DNA of 64,000 nucleotides from Mesorhizobium sp. M00.F.Ca.ET.216.01.1.1 (GCF_004010325.2 NZ_SADR02000023.1:1-64000); one strand, 5' to 3'; counted from the stretch's first letter, positions 8,725 through 18,000 are shown. The notes: generated by a model from the sequence alone, not told the origin. Numbers and translations: made by a program.

Positions 8725-10095
8725 CTAGTACCGCTCGAACCCCCTGTGCAGTTCCCAGTCCGTGATCCGACGGTCGTATTCGAACTGCTCCCAGCGTGCC
8801 GTATGCACATAATGTTCGATCACGTCCTCGCCGAAAGCCTGCTTCAGCATTGTAGAGTTCACCAGCGTCTCGGTGGCATCGCGCAGCGTCTTCGGGATCT
8901 CCGGCAGCTGCGCCGCTTGATAAGCGTCACCGACGAAGGGCTTCTGCAACTCGAGCTTCTCGTCGATACCGGCAAGGCCGGCCGCGATCAGCGCGGCGAA
9001 GGCGAGATACGGGTTGAGGTCGGCGCCGCCGATGCGGCATTCCATGCGGATGCCTTTGGTGCCCTCGCCACACAGCCTAAAGCCGGCGGTGCGGTTGTCC
9101 TCGCTCCACATGATCTTGGTCGGCGCGAAGGTGCCGGCCTGGAAGCGCTTGTAGGAGTTGACGTAGGGCGCCAGGAACCAGGTGAATTCCTTGGCGTATT
9201 TGAGCTGGCCCGCCGCCCATTGCTGGCCGAGCGTCGACAGCGTCCACTCCGCATTTTTATCGAAGAACAGCGGCATCTTGCCGTCGGCGCTCCATAGGGA
9301 ATTGTGGATGTGGCTGGAATTGCCGGCGTAGCCGTAATTGTACTTGGCCATGAAGGAAATCGCCTTGCCTTCCGATTCGGCGATTTCCTTGGCGCCGTTC
9401 TTGAGGATGACGTGGCGGTCTGCCATGTCGAGCGCTTCGGCATAGCGTACATTGATCTCCTCCTGGCCTGGGCCCCACTCGCCCTTGGAGTTCTCGATCG
9501 GAATGCCGGCCGCCTCCATCTCGTTGCGCAGTCGGCGCATGACGCCTTCTTCCTTGGTGGTGATGCCGATCTGGTAGTCGCCGATATAGGGCGAGGCCGT
9601 GTCGAGGCCTTGCCAGTGTTTCCTGCGGGCGGAATCATAGGTCTCGCTGAACAGGTAGAATTCGAGCTCGGAGGCGAAATAGCCGATATAGCCGCGTTCC
9701 GTGAGCCGCTTGACCTGCTTCTTCAGGATGGCGCGCGGCGAATGCGGCAGGTCGTCATGGGTGTGATGGTCGAGTACGTCGCAGATCACAAGTGCGGTCT
9801 TTTCCAGCCACGGGACGCGCCGCAGCGTCGACAGATCCGGCTTCATGACGAAGTCGCCATAACCCTTCGACCAGCTCGCCGCCTTGTAGCCGGGCACCGG
9901 CTCCATATCGATGTCGGCGGCCAGCAGGTAGTTGCAGCCATGCGTCTCGTCATGGGCGGAATCGACGAAATATCGGGCCAGGAAACGCTTTCCCGCGAGC
10001 CGGCCCTGCAAGTCGACGATGCAGGCCAGCACAGTGTCTATCTCTCCCTCGGAGACCGCTTTCTTCAACTGATCGAACGAGAAATTTCCGGCCAT
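8725..10095 (-). CDS. Glutamine synthetase family gamma-glutamyl-amine ligase
   Basis: A 456-residue glutamine-synthetase-fold enzyme. Metal and glutamate-site motifs are present: ASELEFYLF (141-149), EWGPGQEEINVRYAEAL, SSHIHNSLW with the catalytic-domain His, and RMECRIGGADLNPYLAFA near the C-terminus. The family includes genuine glutamine synthetases and the PuuA/IpuC/GlnA4 ligases that couple glutamate to an amine. Location among permease, alcohol and aldehyde dehydrogenase and amidohydrolase genes argues for an amine ligase rather than ammonia assimilation. I see no GlnD/GlnE-type adenylylation motif that would mark a housekeeping GlnA. The amine substrate (ethanolamine, alaninol, putrescine or other) is not determined by sequence alone. 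Confidence 0.87.
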   Translation of the reverse strand: MAGNFSFDQLKKAVSEGEIDTVLACIVDLQGRLAGKRFLARYFVDSAHDETHGCNYLLAADIDMEPVPGYKAASWSKGYGDFVMKPDLSTLRRVPWLEKTALVICDVLDHHTHDDLPHSPRAILKKQVKRLTERGYIGYFASELEFYLFSETYDSARRKHWQGLDTASPYIGDYQIGITTKEEGVMRRLRNEMEAAGIPIENSKGEWGPGQEEINVRYAEALDMADRHVILKNGAKEIAESEGKAISFMAKYNYGYAGNSSHIHNSLWSADGKMPLFFDKNAEWTLSTLGQQWAAGQLKYAKEFTWFLAPYVNSYKRFQAGTFAPTKIMWSEDNRTAGFRLCGEGTKGIRMECRIGGADLNPYLAFAALIAAGLAGIDEKLELQKPFVGDAYQAAQLPEIPKTLRDATETLVNSTMLKQAFGEDVIEHYVHTARWEQFEYDRRITDWELHRGFERY

Positions 10096-10135
10096 TCTTG
10101 TGGCACTCCAGGCTTGTCGTTGAAGGGCACGAAAG

Positions 10136-10162
10136 CCATGGCCGGCAGAACGCCGGCCATGG
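10136..10162. repeat. Perfect 11-bp stem-loop between permease and ligase genes
   Basis: CCATGGCCGGC (10136-10146) and its exact reverse complement (10152-10162) flank a 5-nt loop AGAAC. It lies in the 82-bp gap between the APC permease stop and the ligase start. There is no T-run in the direction of transcription, so it is more likely an mRNA processing or stabilising structure, or an attenuator, than a simple terminator. Confidence 0.7.
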
Positions 10163-10177
10163 TCATGACAGTAGGTA

Positions 10178-11740
10178 TCAGGCGGCGGCTTCGCCTATGG
10201 CTACCTCGGCAGCCGCGATTGCCGCCTGGCGCTTTGCAATCTGGTCGCCGATGGGTGGCCCCTGGAAGCGGCGTTTCTCCACCGCAAACCACAAAACGGC
10301 GGCCAGGACGATGAACGCAACGGTGATGCCAAAAACCTTGTCGTTTGGCGGCTGAATGGCGATGTAGAAAATGATCACCATACCGACGACCGACAGCAAG
10401 CAGACCAGCTTGAACAGGCCTGTCCCGAGATCCCACGGGCCGGCCTTGGGCCACTTGGATGTACCGAGCGCCATCATGCCGAGCACGATCGGTATGATGA
10501 ATGACAGGAACAGGAACACCAGCGTGGAGTTGACGACGATGGTGTAGAGGTTGGTCCCGCCGATCGAGACGAACTGGGCAAGGAACACATACAGGATCTC
10601 GAGGATCGCGGCCGTCCAGATTGCATTGACTGGCGTGCGATAGGTCGGGCTGACCTTGGCCAGCGATGCCGAACCAACCGGCATGCCGCCGTCACGCGAG
10701 AAGGCAAAAAGCATGCGCGAAGCGGAGGTAACCGTTGCAAGCCCGCACAGAAACTGCGCGATCAGGATGGCCAGATAGAGCAGCGACTTCAGCCATATCG
10801 GCAAGATCGCGTCCATGGTTGCGAAGAACACGTTCCAGCCCTGCTTGGCACCCGCCGCCAGGTCCGGAATTGCCAGAACCATTGCGCAAAGCATCACCCA
10901 GCCGATCAGCGAGGACCAGACCACTGACGAGACGATCGCCCGCGGGACGGAGTGGGCAGCCTTCAGGGTTTCTTCCGATGTGTGCGCAGACGCGTCATAG
11001 CCGGTGATGGTGTAGACCGGCAGAAGTAGGCAGAGCAGGAAAAGGTAGCCGATGGAATCGGACTGCGGGAAAACGCCGCCGCCCACATCGCCGGAATAGT
11101 TGGTGAACGTCCACAGCCGGGTAATGTCGATGGCTGGAGCAAACACCAGGCAGGCGACGATCAGCACTGCCGTCGTGCCGAGAATGATGAAGCCGGAGGC
11201 GTCCGTCAGCATGGCCGTCAGCTTGATTCCGAAATGGTTGAGCAGCGCCTGCAGCACGGTGATGAAGGCGACAATTCCGACGATCTCGCCCGGCGTACCG
11301 GAGATGCCGAAGGAACTCCCGAACGTCCCAACGAAGAAGAAGGAGGTGCCGATATTGATGGCGCCCAGGACGGTGATCAGGCCAAGCAGGTTGAGCCACG
11401 CGGTTAGCCAGCCAGTGAAGCGGTTGCCCAGAATGGACGCCCAGTGATAGAGGCCGCCCGCCGTCGGAAATGCCGAAGCGATCTGCGCCATGGCTAGGGC
11501 GAAGAGTCCCGAAACCATGCAACCGACGATCCAGCCGATGCCTGCGCCCGCGCCGCCGATCGACGACGTGGCTTGCGCGAAGGAGTTGATACCGCCCGAC
11601 AGGATGCAGATGATCGAGAACGAGATCGCGAAATTCGAGAAGCGGCTCATGCTTCTCGACAGTTCCTGGGCGTAGCCCATTCCGTGAAGAACCTTCAGGT
11701 CCTCCTTCTTGTCAACTTCAGTATAACCCGGTGCTACCAT
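10178..11740 (-). CDS. APC-superfamily amine/amino acid permease (GABA/choline permease type)
   Basis: A 520-residue permease with about twelve transmembrane helices. The N-terminal block LHGMGYAQELSRSMSRFSNF followed by FAISFSIICILSGGI is characteristic of the bacterial relatives of yeast GABA and choline permeases. It should import an amine, amino acid or amino-alcohol by proton or cation symport across the inner membrane. It is cotranscribed with the amidohydrolase gene upstream (21 bp gap) and the gamma-glutamyl ligase gene downstream. This places uptake, gamma-glutamylation, oxidation and hydrolysis in one transcription unit. Confidence 0.88.
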   Translation of the reverse strand: MVAPGYTEVDKKEDLKVLHGMGYAQELSRSMSRFSNFAISFSIICILSGGINSFAQATSSIGGAGAGIGWIVGCMVSGLFALAMAQIASAFPTAGGLYHWASILGNRFTGWLTAWLNLLGLITVLGAINIGTSFFFVGTFGSSFGISGTPGEIVGIVAFITVLQALLNHFGIKLTAMLTDASGFIILGTTAVLIVACLVFAPAIDITRLWTFTNYSGDVGGGVFPQSDSIGYLFLLCLLLPVYTITGYDASAHTSEETLKAAHSVPRAIVSSVVWSSLIGWVMLCAMVLAIPDLAAGAKQGWNVFFATMDAILPIWLKSLLYLAILIAQFLCGLATVTSASRMLFAFSRDGGMPVGSASLAKVSPTYRTPVNAIWTAAILEILYVFLAQFVSIGGTNLYTIVVNSTLVFLFLSFIIPIVLGMMALGTSKWPKAGPWDLGTGLFKLVCLLSVVGMVIIFYIAIQPPNDKVFGITVAFIVLAAVLWFAVEKRRFQGPPIGDQIAKRQAAIAAAEVAIGEAAA

Positions 11741-11761
11741 TTTGAAGTCCCCTTCTGGTTC

Positions 11762-12580
11762 TTAGCTGGCCGATTGAACTGACTTTCCGACTGCGCTCTT
11801 TCGAGAGCCCTTGGCCTCCTCGGGCTCCAGATTCGAAAAAATGCCTGTGAGCAGATCCGCCCATTTCCGCTGCCCGGCTTCGCCGGAGATTTCGTCGTTG
11901 CGGATTTCGATCATAGCGCAGGCCAGGCCGCGCGGACGCGCATGGCGTTCCAGCGTGAAATAGACGCGGTCGGCCGGCGAATAGGGCTCGTTGACGCCGA
12001 CAGCGACGCCAGAGAGTCGCTTCAACGCGGCGATCAGTGGTGACGCCAGCCGGCGATCTTCGTCATGGATGATTCCGATGTGCCAGGGCCGGCTCTTGGC
12101 TTTGTAGACCGGCGTGAAGGAATGGACGGACACCAGTCGCGTCTCCTGCCCGCGCGCCAGCCTCTTGTCGACAATGCGCTCGACCGCGTCATGGAAGGGC
12201 TGCCACGACAGGGCAATCCGCGCGGCGCGCTGCTTTTCCGACAGGCCGGCATTGCCGGGAATGATTGTGGTTTCGCTGACCGGCGGCACCAGATCCGGCG
12301 CGTCGAGGGGGCGATTGCAGTCGATGACAAGCCGCGAGATGCAGGTTTCGACCAGCGTCGCGTCGAGCGCCTCGGCCATGCGGCGGGCGACCGGCAGCGC
12401 ACCGGGATCCCAGGCGATGTGGCGGGAAAGGTCCTCGGCAGGAAGGCCGAGCGTTCCGAATTCCGCCGGCAGGAAATTGGAAGCGTGGTCGCAGGTCAGC
12501 ACGAATGGGCTCGATCCGCCGGGGTTTGTCACCCTTACGGTATCAGACGATGCAAGGCTGGCGGGCCGTGCTGTCTCCAT
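11762..12580 (-). CDS. N-formylglutamate amidohydrolase family protein
   Basis: A 272-residue member of the N-formylglutamate amidohydrolase (HutG2-like) zinc hydrolase family. Conserved blocks are CDHASN (30-35), HIAWDPGA (54-61), SRLVIDCNR, VSVHSFTP and AMIEIRND, which together build the metal site and the acyl-glutamate pocket. There are no histidine-utilisation genes nearby, so a role in Hut is unlikely. As first gene of the minus-strand cluster containing a gamma-glutamyl ligase, it may release glutamate from a gamma-glutamylated intermediate; that assignment is inference. It is divergent from the RpiR regulator gene, with a 133-bp promoter region between. Confidence 0.85.
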   Translation of the reverse strand: METARPASLASSDTVRVTNPGGSSPFVLTCDHASNFLPAEFGTLGLPAEDLSRHIAWDPGALPVARRMAEALDATLVETCISRLVIDCNRPLDAPDLVPPVSETTIIPGNAGLSEKQRAARIALSWQPFHDAVERIVDKRLARGQETRLVSVHSFTPVYKAKSRPWHIGIIHDEDRRLASPLIAALKRLSGVAVGVNEPYSPADRVYFTLERHARPRGLACAMIEIRNDEISGEAGQRKWADLLTGIFSNLEPEEAKGSRKSAVGKSVQSAS

Positions 12581-12608
12581 TGTCTGCCGTCCCCGGGGAG
12601 CGCTGTAT

Positions 12609-12619
12609 CGTATGTTACG
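12609..12619. promoter_or_regulatory. Inverted repeat in the divergent amidohydrolase/RpiR promoter region
   Basis: CGTA-TGT-TACG is a perfect 4-bp inverted repeat embedded in GTATCGTATGTTACGTAT, within the 133-bp region shared by the divergent amidohydrolase and RpiR-family regulator genes. A second pair of near-repeats, TTTGTCAGG and TTTTGTCAA, lies at about 12660-12676. Either could be an operator for the adjacent regulator; the assignment is positional only. Confidence 0.35.
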
Positions 12620-12713
12620 TATTTTGCCTCATTGCGTCCCTGTGGATGATTTCATACAGTTTGTCAGGTTTTGTCAAATGCGATTTCGGCAAAATGGCCA
12701 GGGTGGGGAAAAG

Positions 12714-13538
12714 ATGATTTCCAGCATTGCCGAACTGATCTCGGACCGCATCGGCACGATGCCGGCCGGCGAGCGGCGCGCCGCGCAGACGCTGATCGCC
12801 AATTATCCGCTGATCGGCCTGAAGACGGTTGCCGAATTCTCTCAGTCGGCCGGCGTATCCTCGCCAACGATCCTGCGTTTCGTGGCCCGGCTCGGCTTCC
12901 AGAACTATCCTGAATTCCAGTCGGCGCTGCAGGACGAACTGGCGGCGCAATTGCAGTCGCCGGCATCGCGAACGCTCAATCCGTCGTCGCCGGGCGGCAC
13001 CGTGTCGCCGATGCTGGAAGCAACGCTCGACAATATGCGCGAAACGTTCAGGCACCTGTCCGACAAGCAGCTTGCCGACATCGCCGCGAGACTGGCCGAC
13101 CGGCGCGGCAAGACATTCCTGATCGGCGGCCGCTTCACCGATCCGCTGGCGCGCTACATGGCCGCCCATCTCGCCATCGTCCAGCCCAATGTCTTCCACC
13201 TCGCCGGACAGGAGAGCGTCTGGCGCGACCGGCTGATCGATATGGGTAAGCACGACGTGCTGGTGATCTTCGATATCAGGCGCTACCAGGACAGCCTTGT
13301 CCGCTTCGCCGAGACGGCGCACCAGCGCGGCGTGCAGATCGTTCTGTTCACCGACCAGTGGTTGTCGCCGATCGCCCGCTTCGCCCGCCATGTCATCGCC
13401 GGGCGCACCGCGGTGCCCTCGGCCTGGGACTCTTCCGCAGCCCTTTTCGTCGTCGCCGAGACGCTGATCGGCGCAGTCACCCGGCAGCTCGAGGCCGAAG
13501 GCGCCAAACGCATCCGCGAACTGGAGAGCCTGCGCTAG
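12714..13538 (+). CDS. MurR/RpiR family transcriptional regulator
   Basis: A 274-residue regulator. Residues 1-77 form the N-terminal helix-turn-helix of the RpiR family (TVAEFSQSAGVSSPTILRFVARLGFQNYPEFQ), and about 125-265 form a SIS sugar-phosphate-type sensing domain (KTFLIGGRFTDPLARYMAAHL; DVLVIFDIRRYQ). The ATG at 12714 follows GGGTGGGGAAAAG; an in-frame ATG at 12677 would add 12 residues. It is divergent from the nine-gene amine cluster and is its obvious candidate regulator. SIS domains normally bind phosphosugars, but amine-related RpiR regulators also exist, so the effector is open. Confidence 0.88.
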   Translation: MISSIAELISDRIGTMPAGERRAAQTLIANYPLIGLKTVAEFSQSAGVSSPTILRFVARLGFQNYPEFQSALQDELAAQLQSPASRTLNPSSPGGTVSPMLEATLDNMRETFRHLSDKQLADIAARLADRRGKTFLIGGRFTDPLARYMAAHLAIVQPNVFHLAGQESVWRDRLIDMGKHDVLVIFDIRRYQDSLVRFAETAHQRGVQIVLFTDQWLSPIARFARHVIAGRTAVPSAWDSSAALFVVAETLIGAVTRQLEAEGAKRIRELESLR

Positions 13539-13705
13539 ACCCGAGGGCGCCAAGCCCAACCCTACACAGATTTTAATGTGCAAGGCCGCAGGAGAATTGC
13601 CATAAAGCCGTGGTATCGATGTCGCACTGCGCATGTCGGGTGTGTAGTTGCGTCTGCTTCATCCTGACAAACGGTAGACGGGATTTTTTGCCAACCGGAG
13701 TGCCG

Positions 13706-14869
13706 ATGGCCGCCTGGAAACAGATCGTTTTTGCGCTTGTAATCCTGGTGGCGGTGGCTGCCGCCTGGGTGCGCTTTTTTCCCGGCGCGCCTGAAGTGCT
13801 GGCGCGCTGGGGGGTAGACTGGGCTTATGCCGCAACGCCTCCGGCCGAGACGAGCGCCGTCGCCAACGCAAGCCAGGCGGGCGTCCACAACGGTGCCGGC
13901 CAACGGGTGACCATCGTTGCATTGCCGGCGAGCGCGGCCACCATCAACGACCGCTTGCGGGCGATCGGCACCGGCCGCGCCAACGCCGCGGTAACGGTCA
14001 ATCCATACAGCTCCGGCCGCCTCACCGAACTGCTGGTCGAGTCCGGCGTCCATGTCGAGAAGGGGCAGATCATCGCCACCCTCGATTCCGACACCGAGGT
14101 GATCGCCCAGGATCGCGCCAAGGTCGGCCTGCAGGACGCGCAGGCCAAGCTCGACCGGGTCAAATCACTGCGCGCTTCCAACGCCGCGACACCGGTCGCC
14201 GTCGCCGATGCCGAGGTTGCGCTGGCGAACGCCAAGCTGGCGCTTCGCGATGCGGACCTGGCCTTGCAGCGTCGCTCGATCGTCGCGCCGATCGCCGGCA
14301 CTGTCGGCATCCTGCCGATTGCCGCTGGCAACTACGTGACCAGCCAGTCGGCGGTCGCCACCCTCGACGACCGTTCCAGCATCCTGGTCGACTTCTGGGT
14401 GCCCGAGCGCTTCGCCGCCGCCGTCAAGGTCGGGGCGCAATTGTCGGCGACGCCGATCGCCAATCCCGACAAGACCTACACCGGCACGGTTTCCGCCATC
14501 GACAACCACATCGACGAGAAGAGCCGCACCCTTCTGGTCAAGGCAAAGATCGCCAATCCGGCCGATTCGCTGCGCGCCGGCATGTCCTTTCAGATCACCA
14601 TGAAATTCTCCGGCGACAGCTATCCGGCCGTAAGCCCGCTGGCGATCCAGTGGGGCTCGAATGGCGCCTATGTCTGGGCGGTCGCGGACGGCAAGGCCAA
14701 ACGGGTTGCCGTGCGCATCATCCAGCGCAACACCGAGACCGTGCTGATCGACGCCCCGATCGTCAGTGGCGACATGGTGGTAACCGAAGGCACCCAGAGC
14801 GTCAGCGACGGCGGTGAGGTCCGTATTGCCGGCCAGGAACAGCGCGCCGCCGACGCCGACGGCCCATGA
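13706..14869 (+). CDS. RND efflux periplasmic adaptor (membrane fusion) protein
   Basis: A 387-residue HlyD/AcrA-type adaptor that links an inner-membrane RND pump to an outer-membrane channel. There is an N-terminal membrane anchor or signal (residues 5-22), a lipoyl/biotinyl-like half motif (SGRLTELLVESGVHVEKGQII), an alpha-helical hairpin (about 125-200), the second half (RRSIVAPIAGTVGILPI), and beta-barrel and membrane-proximal domains to the end. The ATG at 13706 follows CCGGAG with good spacing; upstream in-frame codons lack a ribosome-binding site. Its last codons overlap the start of the RND permease gene (ATGA), so the two are cotranslated. Confidence 0.92.
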   Translation: MAAWKQIVFALVILVAVAAAWVRFFPGAPEVLARWGVDWAYAATPPAETSAVANASQAGVHNGAGQRVTIVALPASAATINDRLRAIGTGRANAAVTVNPYSSGRLTELLVESGVHVEKGQIIATLDSDTEVIAQDRAKVGLQDAQAKLDRVKSLRASNAATPVAVADAEVALANAKLALRDADLALQRRSIVAPIAGTVGILPIAAGNYVTSQSAVATLDDRSSILVDFWVPERFAAAVKVGAQLSATPIANPDKTYTGTVSAIDNHIDEKSRTLLVKAKIANPADSLRAGMSFQITMKFSGDSYPAVSPLAIQWGSNGAYVWAVADGKAKRVAVRIIQRNTETVLIDAPIVSGDMVVTEGTQSVSDGGEVRIAGQEQRAADADGP

Positions 14870-17800
14870 CCGAGACCAACAACGCCGCCAGCGACACCGG
14901 CTTTACCGCACTGTTCATCCGCAGGCCGGTGATGGCCTTCGTGCTGAACACATTGATCGCGGTTGCCGGCCTTGCCGCTTTCTACGGCGTCGAGATCCGC
15001 GAACTGCCGGATGTCGACCGCGCTGTCGTCACAGTTTCGACGACCTTCGAGGGAGCCGCGGCCGAAACCGTCGACCGCGAACTGACCGACACGATCGAGG
15101 GCGCGGTCGCCCGCGTCTCCGGTGTCAAGTCGATCTCGTCCACCTCCTCCTTCGGCTCGAGCCGCGTCACCATCGAATTCAATGACGGCGTCGACCTCGA
15201 CGTCGCAGCGTCGGATGTGCGCGACGCCGTCGGCCGCGTCGCCAACCAGATGCCGGACACGGCGGATCCGCCGCGCATCGTCAAGGCCGACGCCAATTCA
15301 GATCCGGTGATGCGGCTGGCGGTCACCTCCGACACCATGTCGGTGCAGGACATGACGGTGTTGGTCCAGGACCAGATCGAGGACGAGCTTGCCGCTGTTC
15401 CTGGCGTTGCCGACGTCCAGGTCTATGGCGACCGCGACAAGATCTTCCGCATCGACGTCGACCAGGACAAGCTTGCCAGCCAGAGCTTCACAGTCGCCGA
15501 TCTCAGGGCAGCGCTTGCTTCGGTCGCCTTCGATTCGCCGGCCGGCTCGATTACCACGACCAACCAGAACCTCATTGTGCGCACGACTGCGGACGTGACC
15601 ACGCCGGAGGAATTCGAGAACATCATCATCGGCGGCACTACGCGCATCCGCGATGTTGCCACCGTCACGCTCGGTCCCGACATCGGCCAGACCACGCTGC
15701 GTTCGGATGGCAAGACCGGCATCGGCCTCGGCATCATCCGGCAGGCGGAATCGAACACGCTGGATATTTCAACCGGCGTGAAGGCTGCCGTCGCCAAGCT
15801 GCAGGCGAACCTGCCTCAGGGCATGTCGATCAAGGTTACCAGCGACGACGCAGTCTTCGTCAACGGCGCCGTGCATGAAGTCGAGATCGCGCTCGCCCTG
15901 TCTGTGTCCATCGTGCTGATTGTCATCTACGTCTTCCTCCTCGACTGGCGCGCGACGCTCATTCCGGGACTCTCGATGCCGGTCGCCATGATCGGGACGA
16001 TCGCCGCCATCTACCTCGCCGGCTTCTCGGTCAACATATTGACACTGCTCGCCTTGGTGCTGGCCACGGGCCTGGTCGTCGACGATGCCATCGTCGTGCT
16101 CGAAAACATCGTGCGCCGGCGCAACGAAGGCATGGGGCCACGTGCCGCCGCGGTGCTCGGCGCCAGGGAAGTGTTCTTCGCCGTCATCGCCACGACGCTG
16201 ACGCTGGTTGCCGTCTTCGTGCCGATCTCCTTCCTGCCCGGCCAGGCGGGCGGTCTGTTCCGTGAATTCGGCTTCGTGCTGGCCATGTCGGTGCTTCTGT
16301 CCTGCGTGGTGGCGCTGACCCTTTGTCCGATGCTCGCCTCACGCATACTGTCCGGCGCGCCGCTTCACCATGAGGGAGTCAGCGGTGCCGGCGCCCGCAT
16401 CGGCGGCGCGCTGAACGCGCTCTACCGGCGCTGCCTGCACATCTGCCTCGACGCGCCGTGGATCGTACTGCTGGTCGCGGTGCTGTTTGCCGCCACCGCC
16501 TTCACCCTGTTCGGCACGATCCGCCAGGAATTGACGCCGATCGAGGATCGCGGCGTCGTGCTGCTGCGCATCAGCGCGCCGCAAGGCGTCAGTCTCGACT
16601 ACACGACCGGGCAGATGCAGAAGATCGAAAGACTGATCCAGCCGCTGCGCGATTCCGGCGAGATACGCAGCACCTTCGAAAGCGCCGGCCAAAACGGCGC
16701 CTACAGCAGCGGCTTCATGGTGATGACGCTGGCGCCGTGGAACGAGCGCAGCCGCAGCCAGCAGCAGATCATGGCTGAGATCAGCCAGTTCACCCGGCAG
16801 GTGCCGAGCGTGCGCGTCTTTCCAGTGCAGCCCAACAGCCTCGGCATCCGCGGCGCCGGCAACGGCCTGCAGTTCGCGCTGGTCGGCAATGATCGCAAGG
16901 CGCTCGGCGATGCCGCGGTGAAGATCATCGCCGAGATGCGCAACGACCGTCGTTTCCAGTCGCCGCGGCTCTCCGTCGATCCGACGCAGCCGCAGCTTGC
17001 CGTCGCCATCGACCGCGAGCGCGCCTCCGACCTCGGCATCGACATCACCGGACTTGCCGACACCTTGCAGGCCATGCTCGACGGCAACGACGTCGTCGAC
17101 GTCTATATCGCCGACCGCAGCTACGGGGTGAAGCTGGTCTCGACCACCAACCCGATCAACGATCCGACCGATCTGGAGAACATCTTCCTGAAGACGGCAG
17201 ACGGCCGTTTCGTGCCGATGTCGACCATTGCCACCTTGACCGAGCGGGCCGTGCCGCCATCTTTGACCCGCGAGCAGCAGCAGCCTTCGGTGGCCATCAC
17301 CTCCAATCTCAGCGGCGATTTCGCGCTCGGCGGAGCGCTTACCCGGGCCGAGGAGATCGCCACGCCGCTTCTGCCGCCGGGCAGCCGCATCCTGCCGCTG
17401 GCCGAGGCCGCGACGCTGGGCGAGACCAACAGCGCCATGGTGACCATCTTCGGTTTCGCGCTGGTCATTATCCTTCTGGTGCTCGCCGCCCAGTTCGAGA
17501 GTTTCGTCAGCGCCGTCATCATCATGGCGACGGTGCCGCTCGGGCTTGCCTGCGCGATCTTCGCGCTTCTGTTCTCCGGCACCAGCCTCAACGCCTACTC
17601 CCAGATCGGCCTGGTGTTGCTGGTCGGCGTCATGGCCAAGAACGGCATCCTGATCGTCGAATTCGCCAATCAGTTGCGCGATCGCGGGCTCGGCGTGCGC
17701 CAGGCGATCGAGCAGGCCTCCATCATTCGCCTCAGGCCGGTGATGATGACGATGATCTGCACCGTGCTCGGCGGCGTGCCGCTGGTTTTGGCGAGCGGCG

Positions 17801-17997
17801 CCGGCGCCGAGGCGCGCATCGCGCTCGGCTGGGTGATCGTCGGCGGGCTGGGGCTTGCCACCATCTCGACCCTGTTCCTGACCCCGGTCGCCTATCTCTT
17901 GCTCGGCCGTTTCGTCACGCCGAAGGTGGAAGAGGAAACGCGGCTGAAGCGCGAGCTTGAGGAAGCCGCCTACGCCAATGTCGAGCCGGCGGAGTAG
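14866..17997 (+). CDS. RND family efflux permease
   Basis: A 1043-residue AcrB/MexF-superfamily proton-driven exporter. It shows the two-fold RND repeat: a short cytoplasmic start, TM1 (about 21-40), a large periplasmic porter loop to about 335, six clustered TM helices (about 340-540), a second porter loop and a final TM cluster (about 860-1020). LATGLVVDDAIVVLENIVRR in the TM4 region carries the paired aspartates of the proton relay. It is coupled by a 4-bp overlap to the adaptor gene. No outer-membrane factor gene is adjacent, so it probably uses a TolC-like protein encoded elsewhere. Substrates cannot be inferred. Confidence 0.94.
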   Translation: MTETNNAASDTGFTALFIRRPVMAFVLNTLIAVAGLAAFYGVEIRELPDVDRAVVTVSTTFEGAAAETVDRELTDTIEGAVARVSGVKSISSTSSFGSSRVTIEFNDGVDLDVAASDVRDAVGRVANQMPDTADPPRIVKADANSDPVMRLAVTSDTMSVQDMTVLVQDQIEDELAAVPGVADVQVYGDRDKIFRIDVDQDKLASQSFTVADLRAALASVAFDSPAGSITTTNQNLIVRTTADVTTPEEFENIIIGGTTRIRDVATVTLGPDIGQTTLRSDGKTGIGLGIIRQAESNTLDISTGVKAAVAKLQANLPQGMSIKVTSDDAVFVNGAVHEVEIALALSVSIVLIVIYVFLLDWRATLIPGLSMPVAMIGTIAAIYLAGFSVNILTLLALVLATGLVVDDAIVVLENIVRRRNEGMGPRAAAVLGAREVFFAVIATTLTLVAVFVPISFLPGQAGGLFREFGFVLAMSVLLSCVVALTLCPMLASRILSGAPLHHEGVSGAGARIGGALNALYRRCLHICLDAPWIVLLVAVLFAATAFTLFGTIRQELTPIEDRGVVLLRISAPQGVSLDYTTGQMQKIERLIQPLRDSGEIRSTFESAGQNGAYSSGFMVMTLAPWNERSRSQQQIMAEISQFTRQVPSVRVFPVQPNSLGIRGAGNGLQFALVGNDRKALGDAAVKIIAEMRNDRRFQSPRLSVDPTQPQLAVAIDRERASDLGIDITGLADTLQAMLDGNDVVDVYIADRSYGVKLVSTTNPINDPTDLENIFLKTADGRFVPMSTIATLTERAVPPSLTREQQQPSVAITSNLSGDFALGGALTRAEEIATPLLPPGSRILPLAEAATLGETNSAMVTIFGFALVIILLVLAAQFESFVSAVIIMATVPLGLACAIFALLFSGTSLNAYSQIGLVLLVGVMAKNGILIVEFANQLRDRGLGVRQAIEQASIIRLRPVMMTMICTVLGGVPLVLASGAGAEARIALGWVIVGGLGLATISTLFLTPVAYLLLGRFVTPKVEEETRLKRELEEAAYANVEPAE

Positions 17998-18000
17998 CGC

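Noticed and set aside
8725..10095. Housekeeping glutamine synthetase GlnA
   Set aside because: Length and the surrounding permease and dehydrogenase genes fit the amine-ligase branch, although in vitro glutamine synthesis cannot be excluded from sequence.
11762..12580. Histidine-utilisation HutG
   Set aside because: No hutU, hutH or hutI genes are nearby; the neighbours encode amine metabolism.
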